Source of the DNA: Trichoplusia ni
Lineage: Eukaryota > Arthropoda > Insecta > Lepidoptera > Noctuidae
Assembly (NCBI RefSeq): GCF_003590095.1
Contig: NC_039493.1
Location: forward strand, 8,556,001-8,620,000
Direction: 5' to 3'
Length of the DNA: 64,000 nt
Positions 12,801 through 24,400 of this stretch are shown here, one piece after another (within the stretch, counting starts at the first letter, position 1; the number at the start of each line of letters is the position of its first letter). Below the pieces are notes generated by a model. It was given only the letters and a program-made list of their open reading frames with translations, ran no database searches and was not told the DNA's origin. Made by a program: the position numbers and the translations under genes.

Positions 12801-15800
12801 TTAATTTACATATTTCGTATGAAATTTCAGCTCGGTGTCAACGGCTACTCGTTCATCGTGAGCAACAACGGTTTCTTGCTGTTACATCCTTTACTGACTA
12901 CTACTGTGAGTATTATCAGTTTCTAAAAGGTAGCTATCCTACGTTGATCGGTTTTGATACAGTAAAAAAACCGGCAAGACATTGATGAGTAATATCAACC
13001 ACAAACATGAGAGTTTTGTCACAATTATTTACATATGAGTGCTCAAGAAAAAAAAAATAGAACTTACTATCTGACCAGCAGACGTGGTTATGACATATGA
13101 AAAAAGGAAAAATGTTGTCCGATTCTCAGACCTACCCAATATGCACATAAATTTGCATGAGAATGGGTCAAGCCGTTGCGGAGGAGTTCAATTACGGACA
13201 CCGAGACACGATAATTTTATTTGATTTAGTAGATAAGATTGCAATTTTAGAACTGTCCCCATTACTAAACAAAACTTTTTTATTTCTCTTTAGATCAATG
13301 GCGTCCTACAAAAGAACTACAACAGCGTAGACTTTGCAGAAGTGGAACAAGTCGATGACGGTAAAGGCACGCGCGAACTCGGAGACCAGATCAAGCTGCT
13401 GCGGAAGAACCTCGTGGACGGCGTGGACGGACACATGAAGGACGTTAAAGTGCTCTACCATTACGACAATATGAGGTGAGATATTTCATATTGATTATCA
13501 AAATTACATGTTCGATGATACCAGCCATATTTTTTCAGGTAATTCTAAGTCTAAAGAAAGTTTAAAAATGAAACCAATTATTAATTAAACTGATATATAA
13601 GTACCTAGTCAATGTTACTAAATGTAAATGTAGAAAAAGTAACACCATACGCACTTGAAAGGCCATATACTAGTACGCAATAAAATACAAAACGAATAAT
13701 GGTCCCTAGTGACGTCATATTTGTACTCACTGTAACATAATTTATTTTCAGGAGGATAGCTCGAGTAAGCCACGACTATTTCTTCAACAAACTGGAGGGT
13801 ACCCCGTTCTCCATGGGAATATCATTGCCAAAAGGTTACGGTGACACTGAACTGGAGCTAAAAGAAAATCCTTTGGAGGCGAAGCAAGGAAAGGAACTGA
13901 CTGGACTTAACGTTACTGATTACTTCAGATACAGCTACAGAGTACATCCTGATTGGTAAGTAATGAATAATTATTTTTTCATCCATAGTAAATACTGGGA
14001 CTTCATCTAATTTTGACCGTTCTTGCATGTTTTCTTATAGATCGAAGATTCGTAGTCTGTAGCATCACATTTTAAATTTATTTCAAAATCTCTGTGCCCT
14101 TTGAAGATATCCCGACTGAAATGAGATATGTATGAATATTTTTGAGTAAGGTTACAAAAAGTCGATAACTTTTGCATTGGTTGGTTCCAGGGTATATTGC
14201 AAATACCATTATTTGGAAGGACACGAATCCGAAAACTCGGAGGTGGAAGTTTGGAAGTTTTTGGTGGGGCTATCCAAAAATGAAATTAACATAACTAAGC
14301 AGCAGTATACAGGAGATGGGAATAACACGGAGAAATTCAGCCTTGACAGTAAGTGAGGAGAATAAATGGACATTCAAACAACAACATTCGACAAACTTTT
14401 AATTTTCTGGATTTTTGGAGTTTTCGTACTCCCATTCTCATTTATTTGTTTTTTAGCCCACTGCGGTATGACTCCATTAGGAAAAGACGATTACTATTGC
14501 GGCGAAGAGCTGGTTAAACAATTGGTATTTGATGCGAAACTATCTGCACCATACTTCGAAGACTGGGTTGCTTCTGAAGAGGAATGGGATTTAGCAAGGA
14601 AGTACAATGTCAGCGTGCGTTTCATTGCCACGTCAAGTGGTTTGACGAGGTGGCATTACATTTTTGACACGGATAAGAACGAAAAAGTTGATGACCACGG
14701 CTTTAGAAGAAAGGAATATGATGGAGAGTAAGTACTTGTAATAAGGTTCGGTATACATGTTTAGAAATAATAAAAAATAAATATAAGGAATTCCATGTTT
14801 CGTTATAAAGTATTCATATGTTGAAGGATGTGGTAATATATTATATTCCTTGCATCTGTTACATAATACGTATCTTTTCGTAGCGTTTTTGGAGACATGC
14901 ACCGCAATACTATAGAAGAGACTTGGTACAAAGCAGCAGTGTTACAGCACATGATTAACAAGGAGTCGCTGGTGGTGGCTACTCCTCTGCCCATTCTGGA
15001 CGACATCATCCAGAACCCACCAAGCGTTATCAATGAGGATGGAGACATAACACTCACCACCAGCTACGCCATTTTCTATAAAGATTACAAGTCAGAGACA
15101 CCTGCCTCTGTTGTGGGATTCCAGTTCTCCTACTTGAAGTTTTACGAAAGATTTTTACATATTACGAACATTACCCTGGATGGTTCTAATGTAAGTTATG
15201 TTTCGCTAGTTGCTCTTATAGCGTTTTGTATGTAATAAAAAGTTGCAAGTTAAATATGATGAGATCCGGTTTCCAATTGGCCTGAGTTTGTTTGCTTTGA
15301 CGAGTACTTTGATCCTATGTAAAGTTTGTACTTAAATACATATTTCCATGCTAAACTTGTTCATCACACTTGTTCTTCATGTTTCAGGACCCAACATGTG
15401 ATTCGGATAAGTACGATTGTTACGTGATAGACAGTTCAGGGTACATCGTGTTAGCCAAGGAAAAAGCACTAGTGGGCCAGTTCTTTGGAACAGAGCAGAA
15501 ATACGTGCTCCAATCATTTTTGGACTTGGGGATTTACGATCACGTTGAAGTGTTTAATTATCAAGCTCTTTGCCCACTATCTGTGCTGATCAAGAAAAGT
15601 GATTCGTGGACGCTTCGGACGGTTAGTCAGTGATAATAAATATAATACATGAATACTTATGGAAAGTTGTCGCAAAACACCCTTCAATTCCTTATAAATA
15701 CCTACCTAATAAATAAGTACCTTAACCAGGGTATCTGGAGAAGTGCGGATGAGCAGTTGCCTCGTTATGCAGCTTAGAGGTAGAAAACTATAAAATAGTT

Positions 15801-17630
15801 TCACAACTCGAAAACTACTAAAAATCGAGGAACACGCATGGTGGGGATTCAGCTATCCCAAAGTGCCTTCTGTTACTGGGCCGCTCGACTGCTCGTCCTT
15901 ACTTCTTCGGACATCCTGTACATATCTTTATAGCGAGTCAACGCAGTCTTCTTTGATTTGTCTCACTTCTATACTGGCAATTTTAACGTGTTCTTTTGTT
16001 TTACTTTTTTAGCCTTTCAATTTAGCATTCAACTTTATCCAGTGGTTATTGACTGAGGCCTTCTTCATGGTGACTAACATTTACAACCAGAACGACAGTG
16101 TGTACGGAGCCGCCGTCGAGTCCAGTCATGGTGAGATATAATAATGAGACATGGATTCTGTAGATAAGCAGCTTCAAAATACATCAGATATAAAGTCAAA
16201 TCCCTACACGCACAAATGATGCCAAAAGTGGTTTAAGTATCTATGATTAAAAAAATTAGGCAGGTTAACAAGAAATGTTTTTAATATTTTTAAATAATTA
16301 GACATTGATGTATACAAGCCAGTCCGTTGCCAAGTTTTATAATTTTAAAGATAATGGTTATCAATTATGGCAGTAACAAAGCTTTTGTTGTTATAATCAT
16401 TTAAAACAGATCAGGTTAGTCAAATAATATCGCTTATCTTGCTATGTAGTAACGCATAGTACTTAGATAAATAAATGGCCGGAAAATTAACTTACTTAAA
16501 AGCGTCTTAATTTTAGAGCGGCTTACAGTAAATCTTTAACAATTAATCATGAAATCTATCTAATACGAGAACTTCTAGTCTTTCTGCGAAAAATATCCTG
16601 CAAATTAATAAAAACGCACATTGATATCTTAGCTGCATGGTAACGCAGCTTGTTACTATTGTAAGCCTCTAATTCTTCTGCTTAATGTAACCGCATGGTC
16701 GTCTCGCTCGCAGACTATATCGAGGAACTAATCAACCAAGGCTATACAGAAGCGCCAACGACGACTCCGCCGCCTTTACCGGAAAACAAAACAGCATCGG
16801 ATAAAGAGAATAAGGACGAGAGCCCGTTCTCCTGCGATCATAGCATCACTCTTTACATACTGAATCAAACGTATTTCTTGAATACGGCGGGAACTTCACC
16901 TACCGTTCAGAAGGATGAGGCAGGGGAGTGTTGGCCTCCTTACTGGGCTGCCTACATCCCCAAGACAAACTTGCTGCTCGTCGTCGTGGAGAAGTACAAT
17001 GACTTTGATAGCAACTGCACGGTGCCGCCGGACACGAAGCCGCAGCCGACTTTAATGTCCAGGACCAACCGCGAGCCGTGTCATAAGCTAGACTTGGGCG
17101 CCTTGCACAGAAGAAGACTTGAAGGCTGCTATACCTACCATGATGGGGTATGTAGATAACTATTGGTTTTGTTAATCTGTCGATCGAAATAATATTATTA
17201 GGTACTCCAATTAATTTTAACATGAACTGTTTCAAAAAGGTTTTATTTTATGGTGTGGAAGTTAAGCTCTGCTCCTGAAACGCTGACTTGATACGATGAT
17301 GGCAGCAGCTAGACGATAAATCGAAAACCAAGCTAGGGTTATAGCTGACTTAGAAAGCAATGGTACAGTCTACTTCCATTTTTTTTTAAACCAAATGCTA
17401 TGTCACATTTAGAATCCGATCCACAAGTGTTCCCAGATGCTCCATGTATTTTTTGCTTGAATCACCCTGAAGTTTACAACTACGGCAATATTCATCGTCT
17501 AATTGAATTTCTGTTTTCCTTCTCTCAGGAGCGCAATATAACAGCGTGTGGTATTGGCAGCATCGCCCGCCTCGACCTGGCCGTCCTGTTGCTGGCCGCG
17601 CTCATGGTCCTCACCAGACTTGTCTCCTGA
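6899..17630 (+). CDS. Voltage-gated calcium channel alpha2-delta subunit, gene A (19 exons, 1232 aa)
   Basis: Auxiliary extracellular subunit that promotes surface trafficking and gating of Cav channels. Exons: 6899-6975, 7517-7598, 7970-8080, 9505-9781, 10226-10749, 11056-11275, 11773-11909, 12230-12268, 12350-12496, 12831-12905, 13294-13475, 13752-13955, 14191-14348, 14457-14727, 14884-15190, 15388-15621, 16013-16130, 16714-17147, 17529-17630. All introns are GT-AG and the phases join into one 3699-nt frame. The start is the ATG opening a signal peptide that ends near PILA. VWA_N (residues ~25-180) is followed by VWA, with DVSGSMT at 261 and a later VITDYVPGN in place of the usual VTDG. A Cache-like segment with GVNGYSFIVSNNG lies near 540-560, then the alpha2 region. 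The C-terminus is CGIGS, a short spacer and a hydrophobic tail, typical of GPI-anchored alpha2-delta. Least certain is the 39-nt exon 8. The Drosophila orthologue cannot be named without a tree. Confidence 0.93.
13066..13230. repeat. Lepidopteran RTE/SINE-type 3'-tail fragment in a gene A intron
   Basis: Lies in the intron between exons 10 and 11. It includes GATTCTCAGACCTACCCAAT, GCATGAGAATGGGTCAAGCC and GTTGCGGAGGAGTTCAATTA, then CACCGAGACACGATAATTTTAT. This string of words is highly characteristic of a dispersed non-LTR/SINE tail found in many moths and butterflies. It is a truncated, mutated copy with no coding capacity. Edges are approximate. Confidence 0.65.
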
Positions 17631-17667
17631 CGCTAAACAGATATATTTGTACATTTGTTACTTTGGC

Positions 17668-17673
17668 AATAAA
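17668..17673 (+). terminator. Polyadenylation signal of gene A
   Basis: AATAAA lies 38 bases after the TGA stop of gene A and is followed by GT-rich sequence (CTTGTTGCACC, GTTGAGTGTT). This would give a very short 3' UTR of about 60 nt. Confidence 0.75.
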
Positions 17674-17699
17674 ACTTGTTGCACCTGAATGTTGAGTGT

Positions 17700-18435
17700 T
17701 ATTCACACCCTTATCTGATAGGTTGATTATTGGTTTCGTTATAAGCACTTCATTTATCTGTACACCGACTAAATTAATAACCGACCCATCTGTGCTTTCC
17801 TACATCAACGATAAAAACCTTATAGTATGATCATAATAATTCCTTAAAAAGTACTTACTAAAGTAATCAATTTCATTCAGACAGTATAATAGTCAACCAT
17901 TTGACACCTAATTTCTAGAGGGTCAAAGCCTAATTATTGTACTCGAAAGAGTGCACTGAAAATAGTATATAGAAATGTTGGTACCTTTTAAATTACCTTC
18001 CCATTCACTAAACTGAATAAATCATGTACAAACGATACAAAGCAAACCCAGCGCGAAACCTAACTACCAACAATCCCGTCCTGCCCCATAGACACCGTGA
18101 CCTAGTAACGAGGGCGATACAAATCGATGCGTCAGGTGGCCGACTGCGAGAGAATCCACAAGTTACGCTAACAGCGGTGTGTACAGCACCGGCGGAGGTC
18201 GCGCTCGCCAGTCCGGCTGCGCACGGGAGTCAGCGCGCATGCCCGCCCCGCGCCGCCACGCCTGCGCGCCCCGCACACCTATCAACCTTATCAATGTTCG
18301 CTCACTCCGCGCAGTACCCACGGCCGCCTCGCACAGGACTCTCTAAACATCGTCAATGTCGTAATTAGATTAAGTAGACACCTAACATGCTCAATTATAA
18401 TTCTAGTCAGTGAACTAAATATTCCAGTGGTTCTG
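17700..18435. promoter_or_regulatory. Intergenic spacer between the two alpha2-delta genes with GC-rich candidate promoter
   Basis: The spacer between gene A's poly(A) signal and gene B's ATG is about 760 bp. Its first half is AT-rich. From about 18150 to 18350 it becomes strongly GC/CpG-rich (for example CCCCGCGCCGCCACGCC), mirroring the island upstream of gene A. TCAGTG at 18405-18410 would suit an insect initiator 31 bp before the start codon, but this is a guess from motif alone. Open frames here are short and unsupported. Confidence 0.45.
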
Positions 18436-21400
18436 ATGTGCAAGTGTGTCGGTGGTTTCGTGTTTATTCTGCTGGTTTTGTTCCTGGACTCCAGGGACTG
18501 CTCCGCTAGTGCACAATATGATGCCTCTGGCAAAATATCGCTCAACTCGTAAGACCACAATACATGTCAATCCTCTTTTCAATAGTCTAATGTTTTTCTT
18601 CTACCGACGCAAAACGTAAATTGAGTAAATTAATCGAACAAAATACTTAACGTGTCATGTAAAATTTAGTGAAGCACTTTGGTAATAAACAAATAATTTG
18701 ACAAGTAATTAGTTAATTAGAAAGCATTTGTAGGTATGGAATAAATTACCTTCAAATATCATGGTATTAGCGATGTTACACTGGCAAGAATCTATTAATA
18801 TCGATATACATACATAGGTCGTAAAAAACCACAATGAATGAGCAATAGGAAATACCTTGCAAAAGATTTCATTGTAGGTATTTATAGATGTATATTACTT
18901 AACGTATTGATATTATGTTTGTAGGGTGCAAGCATGGGCGGTTAAACTCGGCACTGAGTTGTATCATTTTGGCGAGTTTATCACCAGGAAGAAAGAAGTT
19001 CAAGACGTATGTACTCTCACTAATTAAACGTTCGCTAAAGTTTAAACAGGTAGTAATTGCAATTAGTAAGCAATTTTATACTTTCAGAGTTTTAAATCGG
19101 CTCAAGTGGAGTCAAGGGATGGAGAAAAACTAGTTCAAAGTATGTCAGATGACATTCGCGCCATGATGGAGCTAAAGATTAGTGCTGTCAAGAGGATAGT
19201 GGAGGCAGCAGAGAACATGGCGTTTGACAAACAGAATGAACCAGTGCCTGAGGACTTCCAGTACTATAACAGCAAAGAAATGGAGGAACCGTGGGACGAG
19301 GTGTCCCTCACTACCACTCCTGAGACAGACTTCAGCCAGGACAGTTGGATACAGAGGCCACCGACAAAGAGCGCGCACATGCAACAAAATCCACACTTTT
19401 CAAACATTCCTGTTAACACTAATTTTAGCAGTGTGCATGTACCGACAAATGTTTATGCCTGGGGTGAGTAAACGGCGGTGGTCGAGTAATCATAAATATT
19501 GGTTGAACAGATTTAAAAAACAGTTCATGTATTACAGCACCTGAAGTCATCAAAGGCATTCATTGGTCGGAGGGATTGGACACGCATTTCATAAATAACT
19601 ATCAGAGTGATCCAACGCTGTCCTGGCAATACTTTGGCAGTTCTACAGGATTCATGAGGCATTATCCTGGTAAACATTTATTACTATTTACATCTCAATT
19701 TCATACATTTGAAATGTTTGTAGCTTTGTTCTAAATTGCATAAATATTTACAGCATTAAAATGGAGAGCAGACCCAGTTGATATTTATGATTGCCGCACA
19801 CGAGCGTGGTACATGGAAGCAGCAGCGAGTCCAAAGGATGTAATCATTTTAGTTGATCGCAGCGGGTCGATGACTGGGCAGAGACGAGACATCGCCAAAC
19901 ATGTCGTCACGAACATACTTGATACGCTCGGTAACAATGATTTTGTCAACGTAATGACATTTGCCGACACTGTGGAAGAAATCGTTCCTTGTTTTGAAGA
20001 TTCACTTGTGCAGGTAAAATGAAGTTTTTTACTGTTAACAGAATACATTCCGGCACATTTTCAACCACGTGTGTAACAAAAATAAACATGTCTTACAGTT
20101 TATGTTTACATGCGATATCGAAGTAAATATTTTCATTATTAATACTCCTGTGTACCACCCACGTCTATATTAGCATTTGTTTTTTTAAGGCCACATTGGG
20201 AAATATAAGGGAGCTAAAATTGGCAATGGATAATTTCGAGACCATGGAAATAGCAAACTTTTCTGCAGCTTTAACCCGCGCGTTTGAACTTTTGGAAATA
20301 TACAGAAATAACAGCGGCGGAGCCAATTGTAACCAGGTACTTGAAAAAGATCATGTATGTGCATTATTTATAGAACCGTTCAATTAAGACCAGCGTTCTG
20401 TTTTGTTTTAGGCCATAATGCTGGTTACAGACGGCGTCCCATACAATTACAAAGAAATATTCGAGAAGTACAATTGGAAGTACGAAACCCCAGTCAGAGT
20501 GTTTACGTACCTGATAGGGCGAGAGGTAAAGGTAGTACCACTTCAGGTATTACTGTGTGTCGTAGTCATTGTGCGTCCTGCATAATGCCTTCCTTCGTAC
20601 CAATCTGCCAGTACACCTAGAATGTGGTACTCTGTCTGTCTATTAATTGTACATACAAACTGTACGTTGCATGACCTAATGTATGTTGTCTTTTCCACAT
20701 CATTGTGCTTTCGCTTGTAGTTTTTTTGTTTGTATTGTTATTGTTTTAGTGTGTATTCACTGAAGGATTTAATGCTAGATTACACGTAACTAAATATTTG
20801 TGTCGTCTCCAGATGTCTAGAACTAAAATCTTGCTATTACGAATTAATAGGTACCTATGAATCGTCTGATGTTTGTGGTTTGGTAACTTCGTGTCCAATC
20901 GAAAAAAAATCTTCAGCGAATACGTTTAAGGCTCCGATTTTGCGATTGATCATTTTTGGAATCACCTTTTGAGATAATCCAGATAATATGTTTATAATGC
21001 ATATTGGGTAATTGGTCTTATTAAGAAATGTCAACTTGAATGATCAATCTCAAAATGCATTTTGTTATTTGTATAGAAAAGTAGAAAGGAATGAATACCT
21101 AATACAGTAAAGTGTTTGATAAAATTATAGTTTTCAGTTTTGCATTTTGAAACTTCTTTCTTATCTCTTAGAACTTATAGTTCCTTTAATTACAAATAGT
21201 TACTTCACTTCCTATATTTTTATTAAGTTTGTAATACATTACTAACAATTATTGTAATATACACTTTATTTTGTGACTCAAATATCCTGGCATCTCTGCG
21301 ACACTTAGCTAGGTGACAATGAGCGCACTATCACGGGCCGTCGATGTTGTCAGTGTGAGAGTGAGTGTTGTAATAACACGAAGAGGGTTGTATGTAGGTG

Positions 21401-24400
21401 GCCGACGTAAGGGAGGTGAAGTGGATGGCGTGCGCCAACCGCGGGTTCTACGTGCACCTGAGTACTCTGGCGGAGGTGCGCGAGCGGGTGCTGGAGCATG
21501 TCAACGTGCTCGCGCGCCCGCTCGTGCTGCAACGAGAGAAACACCCCGTCGTATGGACACCTGTTTACGCTAACGTCACTGTGAGTCTTACACATTTTTT
21601 AATCATTAATGAATTTCCCCACTTCTAGAGCCCTTTTAAACCATATATTCTTGAGTTTTTAACTGTTTCAATTAACCATAACAAAGTTTAATATTTATAC
21701 TGCCAAGTGTCTTAATGCCTACGAGGAACATTTTTATGAAAAAAATAATATCTTACTCCCGCTGAGGTAAATATTGTGTACTAATTAATATAATAATTCC
21801 TGAAACATATAGGATCCTAAAGTAGCAGACTATTTATGGGAACAACGCGAGAGAGCTGAACAAAAGGAGCGCTTCATGAGTCAACGTCGCGACAAGAACC
21901 TCTTCAACTCGGAGAAGGAACAGGACAGGCGATGGAGGATAACACAGGTGCAAAACTTACAACTTACAATGTACCACATATAAATTAGTATGTAGCTGAT
22001 AGACAAGAATATGGAAGCAACCGAGTCAAAGCAACAAATGATACATATCATAACATCTCCGTTCCAGATGAAACAGGGCCAGTACAGTGAGCTTGGAAAT
22101 TCCCAGTATCAGTTAATGACGTCAGTGTCAATGCCTGTCTATGACCTGCGTCACAACGAGGTGAGTTCGTCGTCGTGTTGTAAACTAGCCCTTATTTATT
22201 TGTCCCCAATGTGTCTGAGAATATGTCTAAAATACTCGGGAAAGAGAATGATTTGCGTACCGACCATAAGCAATGTTGCCTTATTAAATGTTTACTTTGT
22301 TTTCTCCTGTGTAAAGTTTATTTTCTCTTGTAGACAAATTATTCTCTTATCTCTATTATTATTTAGCTGTACATTACGTCTTTTCCAAATTCTAAATTTT
22401 CCATGTAGCATGAACCAAATAAACCTGTCATCTGTTTCAAAACGTTGTGTTTACAGATTGGTTTTATATTTCCTACTAATTGGACGTAAGCTCTATCTCT
22501 TCTGATTACTTTACTCTTTACTCTGTTCTCTATCTTCTTTTACATGTCAATGTCTATTAATAACTCCGTTTTGTTTGATGGTTTCCCCTCAGAACATCAC
22601 AGAGAATGTACTGATAAATGAAGCTTACTGGGTATCGGTTACGAAAGAGGTACTACACTTAGAAAGTTTTGATGATTTAATTGTAAAGTTTTGCAAGATA
22701 CAAGAGAGTTTTATGATTTAGTTTTTTGGATTTCAGTAACGGTACAGTGTTATTTGGCCCCGTTAGCGATGCATCTGTCCTCGATAGATGTGAGCGCGGC
22801 CGGCGGCGCGCGCGCAGCCGCTCGTCCGCCTGACCAATGTGTTGTCCGACCCTTTGGCTTACTGTAGTGTTGTAGTTTCTACTAGATCGTAGGCGTAGAC
22901 CAATAGGGTGTAATGAACGACTTTTCTATCAATCATCAAGTTAATTTTCTATGCAAGAGTTATGATCTATAATACACTACACACACTATCTAATGAAATC
23001 AAGTATTTTTGCCTGAATATAGTAATGTCTTTGTAGAGACAATTTAAAGATTGACTTGTATGACGACAAGTAAATGTAAATATTTTTGGATATCAAGTAT
23101 CGTGCTGCCCGACGTATACAAGACTAGTATGGGGCTTTTGTTACTACAGTATCTATTGAGTTTGACTATTATCTTCTTAAGAATGGCAATTTTTGATATT
23201 AACAATTTTAGAAATACTTAGTCTCTCGAGTGAGGAGACTTTTTAATTTCTAGCGGAAGTTGTTACAACGCATTTATCTATATGTTATTATATTTTATTG
23301 CATTCGTACGTCCACAACCAATCGCAGTCCGTAGAGGAGAACGGCCAGAAAGAGGTAGGCCAACGCTCATAGAACATTCTGCCTCCGTGGGCGTGAGAGA
23401 CGACGCGTGAACGGTGACGGACGCGAGAGGCGTGCGCCGCGCGCCGTGGCCCAGTGTCCGCGCGGCACCGGCGCGGCGCGCACGCACGCTTTGTGAGGTG
23501 GTGACGCTGCTTTCGATGTTTGTTGCAATATCTTTACACTGGGATGAAAACTCGAGCGCAAGATTCACTTATATATATCACTTTGTCAATATGATTAATA
23601 TAAAAATTTCGACAGATTTTTGCAAGGATACATTCCAAAGGGTATTTGTATATTTACAATGAAATGGTAGTGGGTTTTTAGAATATAAAGTGTAGAATTT
23701 TAATTTTATAACAATAAATTATTTAATATTTGAGTAGTTTTGCTAGAACCTGTAACCGTGGAAATAAAATTAGAATCCCTTAATAAAGTTCTATATAAAT
23801 AAATATATAGAACTGCGCCTAACGGGGCTTAGATGCTAAACAATCAGTAATTTATTGCTAGTTTTACGAGATTGTCATAATGTTGTTAAAAAGTAGAATC
23901 TGATGGCCAATACATCGCCAAATACGGAATACCTTGTAGTTAGAATAATTTTTGACTGTTTACTTACAAAAATAACATACATACAGCATATTTTTATAAT
24001 ATTTTTTATATTTCGAACGTAGCTCATTAAAATGGTAACGTAGACATTAGTGACATTGATTTGCTGAAAAAGCAAACAAGAGAGATATATCAATAGAAAA
24101 TAAATGAAATGAATGTAATCTGTGTTTCTATTGTGTAAAGATTTGTTCGGCCACTGTCAGATATTGATAAGAGAATATTTTCAGATGCGTATAGCTAGAC
24201 TATTGGGAGTCGCAGGCACGGACGTACCTCTGTCCGAAATTCAGGCGCTTATGACACCGTATAAGGTAACATTGTGCCTTGTGATTGTAGCAGCCTTTTT
24301 TACCTTGTGTATCATTAAAATATTAAATGAAATAAATTGAATTTCAGATCGGTGTAAATGGCTACGCATTCATAGTAACCAACAACGGATACATTCTGAT

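Noticed and set aside
14366..14456. Hydrophobic N-terminal stretch that would look like a membrane segment in front of gene A exon 14
   Set aside because: It is translation of the intron and its pyrimidine tract before the acceptor at 14456; not part of the protein.
23278..23662. Open frames of 64-96 codons in gene B intron 11
   Set aside because: Same GC-rich shadow effect, present on both strands, with no domain and no splice context.
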